A stretch of 46,077 nucleotides of DNA from Candidatus Zixiibacteriota bacterium (lineage in GTDB: Bacteria; Zixibacteria; MSB-5A5; DG-27), in contig JAUWHO010000047.1 of NCBI GenBank assembly GCA_030605835.1, positions 1 through 46,077 on the forward strand, given 5' to 3'. Position numbers and translations under genes: made by a program. The notes beneath the pieces are model-generated. The model saw only the letters and a program-made list of their open reading frames with translations. It was not told where the DNA came from and searched no databases. Of the stretch, positions 40,636-46,077 are shown in pieces. Position 1 is the stretch's first letter. The number at the start of each line of letters is the position of its first letter.

Positions 40636-40691
40636 GAAAACCTCCAGAGCAGAAACTGCCGGAAAGAGTGGATTGTTCCTTCAGGCGAAGT

Positions 40692-41303
40692 CTATGATCT
40701 TTCCAATTCCTTCAAGAGCTTGGGCTTTGTTTCCGGGACCACCTTACAACTTTCGGCAACGATGATGGCCTCGATCTTGGCCACCACCGAGTCGAGCTCA
40801 TCGTTGGTGACAACGTAATCATAGTTCGACCACAAATTGACCTCCTTTAGAGCTTCCCGAAAGCGTCCCTCCAACACCTCCGGACTATCGGTGCCCCGGG
40901 AGATTAGTCTCTTCTTCAATACCTCTAAAGAGGGAGGTGTAAGGAAAATCGTCACCGCTTGAGAGTAGCTTTCTTTCAGATTAGCCGCTCCGTTATAGTC
41001 GAGGTCGAAAAGGGTAATCCTTCCCTGCTCTAAATTCTCGTTCACCGTTCCCTTCAGAGTGCCATAGTGATGATTGTAAACTTTGGAGAATTCCACCAGC
41101 TCCCCGGCTTCGATCTTTTTTTGAAACTCATCCTCACCCAGGAAGATGTAATCGACTCCGTTTCTCTCGTTGGGGCGGGGGGGCCTGGTGGTGGCGGAGA
41201 CCGAATAGAGGTAGTCCGGATGTCGTCTCAACAGTTCCCGACAGATCGTGGTTTTCCCGCCCCCGGAGGGGGAGGAGAGTATCACTAAGAGGGATCTGGT
41301 CAC
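40692..41303 (-). CDS. gmk: guanylate kinase
   Basis: GMP + ATP to GDP + ADP. It has 203 residues. The P-loop is SSPSGGGKTT (about 10-19), followed by the GMP-binding SATTRPPRPNERNGVDY and the FVEFSKVY-like stretch (ELVEFSKVYNHHYGT). The start is GTG (41301-41303) with little Shine-Dalgarno match; no better in-frame alternative is seen. Lies between yicC and rpoZ. Confidence 0.96.
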   Translation of the reverse strand: MTRSLLVILSSPSGGGKTTICRELLRRHPDYLYSVSATTRPPRPNERNGVDYIFLGEDEFQKKIEAGELVEFSKVYNHHYGTLKGTVNENLEQGRITLFDLDYNGAANLKESYSQAVTIFLTPPSLEVLKKRLISRGTDSPEVLEGRFREALKEVNLWSNYDYVVTNDELDSVVAKIEAIIVAESCKVVPETKPKLLKELERS

Positions 41304-41516
41304 AGTCAGGCTTTTCCTTATCTTGCTCGACGCTTTTGGGTGGTGAAGTTTCGGAAAAAAGGCTCCAGCGGTTGAAAATAGAGAATAGTTAAGACTCCCG
41401 ACTTTGAGGTGAAGGAAAGTGGCTGTCTTTCCAACAAAAGCTAAATTCTCTCTTCCACCGTCCCTTTCAAACTCCGTGGCAACCGTCCGTCAGGAGGCAG
41501 ACAAAACCTCCAGTTT

Positions 41517-42395
41517 CTACTCGATGTTCTGAACCTGTTCCCGCATCTTCTCGAGCTCCTCCTTGATGGCGATCACCCTCCTGGATATCTCCAGATGGGA
41601 GGCTTTGGAGCCTACGGTGTTGATCTCTTTTAACATCTCCTGGAGCAGGAAGATGAGCCTTTTCCCTACCGGAGCCTGAGATCTCAAGGTTTGCCGGAAC
41701 TGCTGACAGTGGCTTCGGAGCCTGGTCACCTCTTCGGTGATATCAGACCTCTCGGCAAAGATCGCCGCCTCCTGGGCCAACCTCTCTTCAGAGAGAGGCC
41801 CCTCTCCCAACAGATCCCTTATCCGGTTTTTCAATCTGGTCATATACGCATCGACGTTTGCTTTGGCGTATCCTTTGATCTCCGTCAGAATCCGGGAGAT
41901 TTTTTTCTCCATCCCTCTCAAATCCCGAGAGAGGTTTTCCCCCTCCTTTTTGCGCATCCGCTCCAGAGCCTCAAGGGCCTTCAGGCTCGCCGATCTCAAG
42001 AGCCGCCACGTCTTTGTGGGGGCGACCTCCGGCGTTGTCGGCCTCATTATGTCTGGCAGCCCGGCAAAGTGGCTCGGCTGGATCTCCCCGGGGAGATTGT
42101 AGCGCTTTTTTATGGAGGTGAGAAGGCGGTAGTAAGTGTCCGCCACCGGCTCGTTGAGCTCCAGGGAGGGATATATATCTTCGGACTTGTCCCAGGCGAC
42201 ATTCAAGGTGATCTTGCCCCGAGAGATCTTCTGTCTGACCAGCTCCCGCAGATCATTTTCCAAACCGGAGAGGGTCTTGGGGAGCTTGATCTGCATTTCC
42301 AGATATCGATTGTTGAGGGAGTTAACTTCGACCAGCAGTCTCTCCTCTCCGCTTTTAGCCTCCCCGCTGCCATATCCGGTCATACTTTTGGGCAT
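41517..42395 (-). CDS. yicC: YicC family endoribonuclease-like protein
   Basis: YicC/YloC family protein of 292 residues (usual 285-295). It begins MTGYGSGE and carries LLVEVNSLNNRYLEMQIKLP (in part), and ends with a helical C-terminal region with FLLQEMLKEINTVGSKAS. The family has been linked to RNase activity in Escherichia coli and Bacillus. The start is ATG after GGAGAAAAG. It is the first gene of the run yicC-gmk-rpoZ-topA-xerC-hslV, directly behind a consensus promoter. Confidence 0.94.
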   Translation of the reverse strand: MPKSMTGYGSGEAKSGEERLLVEVNSLNNRYLEMQIKLPKTLSGLENDLRELVRQKISRGKITLNVAWDKSEDIYPSLELNEPVADTYYRLLTSIKKRYNLPGEIQPSHFAGLPDIMRPTTPEVAPTKTWRLLRSASLKALEALERMRKKEGENLSRDLRGMEKKISRILTEIKGYAKANVDAYMTRLKNRIRDLLGEGPLSEERLAQEAAIFAERSDITEEVTRLRSHCQQFRQTLRSQAPVGKRLIFLLQEMLKEINTVGSKASHLEISRRVIAIKEELEKMREQVQNIE

Positions 42396-42419
42396 CTCTT
42401 TTCTCCAGGATAAACCCCA

Positions 42420-42447
42420 ATTATAACGTCAGCCAATATTTTGTCAA
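42420..42447 (-). promoter_or_regulatory. strong promoter of the yicC-gmk-rpoZ-topA-xerC-hslV run
   Basis: Perfect TTGACA (42442-42447), 16 bp, perfect TATAAT (42420-42425) on the minus strand. The predicted start near 42413 gives a leader of only about 18 nt before yicC. Confidence 0.85.
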
Positions 42448-42506
42448 CTATTTTTGTCGCCTGGGATTCGTTTACCCGATGATTTCACAGAAGTGGGAAG
42501 CTGTCA

Positions 42507-42588
42507 CCCTAAGCCCTGGAGGCATGCCTGTCAGGGTTCAATCAAATCTCTTTCGACTACCTGGTTATGCTCGACGGCAAGGGCCGTC
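42507..42588. terminator. inverted repeats downstream of purL
   Basis: A nested repeat CCCTG..AGGCATGCCT..CAGGG in about 42513-42536 and GACGGC-AAGG-GCCGTC (42573-42588). Both lie in the region past the purL stop. T-runs are lacking, so the terminator call is weak. Coordinates of the first repeat are approximate. Confidence 0.4.
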
Positions 42589-42655
42589 AACTATTAGCTA
42601 CTAACTATGAACTACCAAGCACGGACTACTAGCCACTGACTATCAACCACTGCCG
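42589..42655. repeat. degenerate ACTA-type short tandem repeat
   Basis: A stretch of loosely repeated ACTATTAGCTACTAACTATG-type units directly after the purL stop. The motif has no clear function; similar short stretches (ACCATGAACC repeated) occur at 28950-28972. Confidence 0.45.
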
Positions 42656-42660
42656 GGCGT

Positions 42661-44886
42661 TCACCACTTTTCCATGAGATTGGGGATTGAACGGAAATAT
42701 GCCCGCTTCAACGAATCGAGATCGAGGCTCAAGAGGGTGTTTATCTTCAGAGCTTTGCCTCCGACGGTGCCGATCTTCTTCAAGGGGACCTGAAATCTTT
42801 TTGCCAGACGTTTTAGCCGGTCTGCGTTTTTCTGTTTGGCAGAGAGGATTATCCGGGATTGACTCTCGCTGAAGAGCAAGAAATCGGGTCGCATTTGGCT
42901 TTTTAGCTTTATGGCCGCTCCCAGATTGCTTTTTGAGGAGGCGATACAGCACTCCGCCAGAGCCACTGCCAGCCCCCCCTCGGAGGTGTCGTGAGCCGAA
43001 GCCACCAGACCCTCACGAATGGCTGTTAGACAGAATTCCTGGACTTTGAGCTCGAAGTCGAGGTTTATGCCGGGGATCTGTCCGGCGATCCTGTTATGGA
43101 TACTCTTCAGATATTCGCTGCCTCCGACTTCCGGGGTGTTTTCTCCCACCAAAAAGATCAAATCCCCGCGGTCTTTGAACCACTGGGTTGTCACCTGTTT
43201 CATATCTTCTATGAGCCCCACCATCCCGATCACCGGGGTGGGGTACACCGCTCTTTCGGGATCCTCGTTGTAGAAGCTGACGTTTCCTCCGGTTATGGGG
43301 GTTTTGAAGGCCCTGCAGGCCTCTCCCATTCCGGCCACACATTCTGCAAAGGTCCAGAACATCTCCGGCTTATACGGGTTTCCGAAGTTGAGGCAGTTGG
43401 TCACCCCCAGGGGCTTGGCTCCGGAGCAGATCAAGTTTCTGGCGGCCTCGGCGACGGCGATCTTGGCTCCCTCTTTCGGATTCAGGTAGCAATAACGTCC
43501 GTTGCAGTCGGTAGAAAACGCCAATCCCTTCTTGGTCTTGCGGATGCGCATCACGGCGGCATCCGAGCCCGGTCCCACGACGGTGCCGGTTCTCACCATG
43601 GTATCATACTGCTCGTAGACCCACGCCTTGCTGGTGATATTTGGTGAACAGAGGAGTTTTAGCAATGTCTCCCCCAAATCTTCGGGCAGTGGGAGAGAGT
43701 CGGGGTTGAATCTCCAGTGTTTACTCAGATGAGCAGGTCTCTTTCTCTCTCTTGTGTATACCGGAGTTCCCCCGCCGAGGGCCAAAGACACAGCCGGCAC
43801 CTCGGCGACCACCCGGCCATTGTTTTTGACTCGGAGCAGTCCGTCGTCGGTGACCTTCCCGATGATCGCCGAATGTAGTCCCCACTTTTTGAAGATTCTC
43901 TGAATCTCCTTTACCTTCCCCTTCTTGGCGACTACCAGCATCCGCTCCTGAGATTCGGAGAGCATTATCTCGTAAGGGGTCATCTTGGTTTCGCGCACCG
44001 GCACTTTGGAGAGTTCGATCTCCATGCCGCTTTCTCCCCGCGCCGACATCTCGGAGGTGGAACAGGTAATCCCGGCCGCCCCCATGTCCTGAATCCCCAC
44101 CACCAACCTCTCGCCGATAATCTCCAGGGTGGCTTCCAAGAGGAGCTTTTCCATAAAGGGGTCGCCGATCTGCACCGAGGGGCGCCTGGATTCGGATTTC
44201 TCCGACAGCTCTTCGGAGGCGAAGGTGGCTCCGTGGATGCCGTCTCTGCCGGTGGAGGCTCCCACAATCAGGACTGCATTCCCCTTCCCCTTAGCGGTGG
44301 CGCTGATTAAGTCTTCGTGTTTGGCCAATCCCACCGCCATGCAGTTGACGATCGGGTTGCCGGTGTAGTTCTTCTCGAAGTAGACCTCTCCGCCCACGGT
44401 GGGAACACCGAAGCAGTTCCCGTAATCGCCGATGCCCCTGACCACGCCGTCGAAGAGGTAGCGGACCCTCGGGTTTCTGAGTTCTCCGAAGTGGAGGGGA
44501 TCAAGACAGGCGATCGGCCTGGCCCCCATGGTGAAGATGTCGCGGAGAATGCCCCCGATGCCCGTAGCCGCCCCCTGATAAGGTTCCACCGCCGAAGGGT
44601 GATTGTGGCTCTCGATTTTGAAGACCACCGCCAGACCATCACCGATGTCCATGGCTCCGGCGTTTTCCTCCCCCGCTTTGGCCAGAAGGTGGGGGCTCTC
44701 CCGGGGAAGGGTCTTCAGAAGGGCGATGGAGTTCTTGTAGCTGCAGTGTTCCGACCACATCACGGAGTAGATTCCCAGCTCCGTGAAGGTGGGCGTCCGC
44801 CCCAGGATCTCCTTGATCCTCTTATACTCCTCTCGGGACAGAACGTGTGCCAACGCCAGCTTCTCTGTCACCTTTGGTTCTCTCAT
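42661..44886 (-). CDS. purL: phosphoribosylformylglycinamidine synthase subunit PurL
   Basis: PurL (small type) converts FGAR to FGAM with PurQ and PurS in purine synthesis. It has 741 residues from the ATG at 44884-44886 ([21 protein letters not shown], in part). The ATP-binding core carries [32 protein letters not shown] (in part) and TVGGEVYF; the second half repeats the layout with [11 protein letters not shown] and [15 protein letters not shown]. The GTG at 44976 would add 30 non-homologous residues and lies too close to the predicted transcription start. No purQ or purS is adjacent. Confidence 0.95.
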   Translation of the reverse strand: MREPKVTEKLALAHVLSREEYKRIKEILGRTPTFTELGIYSVMWSEHCSYKNSIALLKTLPRESPHLLAKAGEENAGAMDIGDGLAVVFKIESHNHPSAVEPYQGAATGIGGILRDIFTMGARPIACLDPLHFGELRNPRVRYLFDGVVRGIGDYGNCFGVPTVGGEVYFEKNYTGNPIVNCMAVGLAKHEDLISATAKGKGNAVLIVGASTGRDGIHGATFASEELSEKSESRRPSVQIGDPFMEKLLLEATLEIIGERLVVGIQDMGAAGITCSTSEMSARGESGMEIELSKVPVRETKMTPYEIMLSESQERMLVVAKKGKVKEIQRIFKKWGLHSAIIGKVTDDGLLRVKNNGRVVAEVPAVSLALGGGTPVYTRERKRPAHLSKHWRFNPDSLPLPEDLGETLLKLLCSPNITSKAWVYEQYDTMVRTGTVVGPGSDAAVMRIRKTKKGLAFSTDCNGRYCYLNPKEGAKIAVAEAARNLICSGAKPLGVTNCLNFGNPYKPEMFWTFAECVAGMGEACRAFKTPITGGNVSFYNEDPERAVYPTPVIGMVGLIEDMKQVTTQWFKDRGDLIFLVGENTPEVGGSEYLKSIHNRIAGQIPGINLDFELKVQEFCLTAIREGLVASAHDTSEGGLAVALAECCIASSKSNLGAAIKLKSQMRPDFLLFSESQSRIILSAKQKNADRLKRLAKRFQVPLKKIGTVGGKALKINTLLSLDLDSLKRAYFRSIPNLMEKW

Positions 44887-44992
44887 ATCTGAAGGTGGCT
44901 GTGGAGTCGATTCCTTCCTCTTGGAGATCTCAAGGTTTCTTTGTCGAAAGCCGAGTCTTTTTGTCCAGTGCCCCACCTCACGCTAACGGTCA

Positions 44993-45019
44993 ATTATCTC
45001 AAAGCTGGCGAAAAGTCAA
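44993..45019 (-). promoter_or_regulatory. candidate purL promoter
   Basis: TTGACT (45014-45019, minus strand), 15 bp, GATAAT (44993-44998). The spacing is short and the match is moderate. Confidence 0.45.
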
Positions 45020-45065
45020 GAAGAAACTCAGTTGCTCTAATCCGGCAGGAGGGCCCTTAATTTTG

Positions 45066-45094
45066 TTGACAATTAACTTGCGAAGAGATATTTT
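45066..45094 (+). promoter_or_regulatory. candidate ssb promoter
   Basis: Perfect TTGACA (45066-45071), 17 bp, TATTTT (45089-45094). The predicted start near 45101 gives a leader of about 44 nt. The -10 TATTTT recurs in two other candidate promoters here. Confidence 0.65.
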
Positions 45095-45144
45095 TTGAAA
45101 AAACCAACGGTTCGGAGAATCCTTTTGGGAGAGGAGGCTTGATC

Positions 45145-45561
45145 ATGGCTTCGGTGAATAAAGCAATTCTGATCGGCAATTTAGGAAAAGATCCAGAGTT
45201 ACGATATACCCCTGGGGGCCAGGCAGTGGCCAACTTTACGATTGCTACCGCTGAAAGGTGGAAGGACAAAGATGGCCAGCTCCAAGAGAGAACGGACTGG
45301 CACAGAATAGTGGCCTGGGGTAGGCAGGCCGAAGTTGCCAACGAATATCTGAAGAAGGGTTCTCCGGTATATATCGAGGGGAGAATCCAGACTCGTTCCT
45401 ACGAGGATAAAGACGGCAACAGAAGATATATAACTGAAATCGTCACCCAGAGACTGCAGCTTTTAGGCCGGCGCGGCCCCGAAGAGGGGGAAACCCCTTC
45501 TCCACCGGAGGCGGAGACTCCAGACAGCCCCGGAGGGGAAGATGATGATCTGCCGTTTTAG
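45145..45561 (+). CDS. ssb: single-stranded DNA-binding protein
   Basis: SSB binds single-stranded DNA and recruits repair and replication proteins through its acidic tip. It has 138 residues from the ATG at 45145 (7 bp after GGAGG). The OB-fold domain (about 1-108) has [39 protein letters not shown] and [21 protein letters not shown] Pro/Glu-rich linker follows, and the tip is DDDLPF. It sits alone, with its own promoter and a terminator 70 bp downstream. Confidence 0.97.
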   Translation: MASVNKAILIGNLGKDPELRYTPGGQAVANFTIATAERWKDKDGQLQERTDWHRIVAWGRQAEVANEYLKKGSPVYIEGRIQTRSYEDKDGNRRYITEIVTQRLQLLGRRGPEEGETPSPPEAETPDSPGGEDDDLPF

Positions 45562-45630
45562 CACCCATCTGAGATGAGCTCCGGTCTAACGTTCGGCAGC
45601 TCAACACCTCAATCATTTGATTTTGATATG

Positions 45631-45661
45631 GGACAGAGCGGATTGCGGCTCTGTCCTTTTT
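45631..45661 (+). terminator. intrinsic terminator of ssb
   Basis: GGACAGAGC (45631-45639) and GCTCTGTCC (45648-45656), 9 perfect pairs with an 8-nt loop, then TTTTT. This is the clearest terminator in the window. Confidence 0.9.
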
Positions 45662-45892
45662 CATTAGGTGCCGTCAGGCGAAGACGAGTATCTGGATTCC
45701 AATGGATCTAATTTCCTTCGGAGAACCATTGTGTCGACGGTTCGCGCGTCGAAACCTTTCATATCTTCTGTGCGATCATGTCAACTGCCAACGCTAGCCA
45801 TTCGAGGTTCTACAGAGAACAGGAGGAGGCCAATCTCCTTGACGGCAGTGCCGAGAGAGTCGTATCTTATTGCCCGAAAGGGATGACGCCGT
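45662..45892. other. intergenic stretch between the ssb terminator and galT
   Basis: About 230 bp. A frame at 45668-45886 is open but has no ribosome binding site or recognisable product. No riboswitch or RNA gene recognised. Confidence 0.35.
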
Positions 45893-46077
45893 ATGACTCT
45901 GAGACGCGACCCCATCACCGGACGCTGGATAGTAAACACCGAGCAGGCAGAGCAACCTCAAAAGGCTCAAGCCCTGAAGGAGGCTGAAACCTGTCCCTTC
46001 TGCGAGGGGTCTGAGGCTCTCACCCCTGCGGAGATTTTTGCCCTCCGCCCGAATAAGAGCAGGCCCGATTCCCCCGG
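45893..46077 (+). CDS. galT: galactose-1-phosphate uridylyltransferase, N-terminal part
   Basis: 61 residues are visible. The start LRRDPITGRWIV and the first zinc-type Cys pair in ETCPFCEGSEALTPAEIFAL fit the N-terminus of GalT, which exchanges UMP between UDP-glucose and galactose-1-phosphate in the Leloir pathway. The active HPH motif lies beyond the window. The ATG at 45893 follows AAGGG at long spacing, and an in-frame stop just upstream (45884) fixes the start. Confidence 0.88.
   Translation, partial: MTLRRDPITGRWIVNTEQAEQPQKAQALKEAETCPFCEGSEALTPAEIFALRPNKSRPDSP

Noticed and set aside
45668-45886. 72-codon frame between ssb and galT
   Set aside because: No ribosome binding site, GTG start, no recognisable sequence, directly behind a strong terminator.

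Overview
The window (46,077 bp, about 55% G+C by eye, dense, few long gaps) is a chromosomal segment of a bacterium. Strong AGGAGG-type ribosome binding sites, frequent TTG starts, sigma70-like promoters (TTGACA / TATAAT-type), a Firmicute-style LexA with a variant operator, the order rpsU-yqeY-cvpA-mutS2-dnaG and the order yicC-gmk-rpoZ are all visible. No single gene fixes the phylum. I infer an uncultivated or deep-branching Gram-negative-like lineage, probably an environmental genome, without certainty.

Layout. 1-3217 (minus): thiolase, 3-hydroxyacyl-CoA dehydrogenase and acyl-CoA dehydrogenase, a short-chain beta-oxidation or butyryl-CoA operon. 3439-5022 (minus): a B12-binding-type radical SAM protein with its own promoter. 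5415-5986: a truncated orphan GvpF/L-like gas vesicle protein and tRNA-Arg(ACG). 6233-14183 (plus): rpsU, yqeY, cvpA, a membrane sulfatase-fold enzyme, mutS2 and dnaG. 14429-18043 (plus): iron alcohol dehydrogenase, UbiA-family decaprenyl-phosphate phosphoribosyltransferase-like enzyme, DUF362 protein and a 4-TM ArnE/EamA-like protein, possibly an envelope lipid-linked sugar module. 18121-20907 (minus): pyruvate phosphate dikinase with an odd lysine-rich N-terminal tail. 21271-24232 (plus): zinc-ribbon small protein, an A+T-rich orphan, YbbR-like protein, tsaD and a partly duplicated tsaD 3' end. 24571-27421 (minus): rsmG, a PTS EIIA-like regulator, a fragment resembling a 2-oxoacid:ferredoxin oxidoreductase gamma subunit, hairpin repeats and an unknown membrane protein. 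27811-34661 (plus): holA, an F0-plus-delta ATP synthase operon (atpI-B-E-F-H) lacking alpha/gamma/beta/epsilon genes, a second sulfatase-fold enzyme and lexA. 34742-42395 (minus): PIN-domain protein, XRE-ImmA metallopeptidase, then hslV, xerC, topA, rpoZ, gmk and yicC. 42661-46077: purL (minus), ssb and the start of galT (plus).

How parts fit. Most genes are housekeeping (replication, repair, translation, nucleotide synthesis, energy). The accessory parts are the XRE-ImmA/PIN pair beside lexA, whose two promoters share the core ACAAATGTG within related palindromes; the split ATP synthase operon; the two Thr-type sulfatase-fold membrane enzymes; the tsaD 3' duplication, whose copies differ mainly at synonymous sites; and several families of hairpin repeats. 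The XRE-ImmA/PIN/lexA region is the best candidate for an under-described regulatory or toxin-antitoxin-like system.
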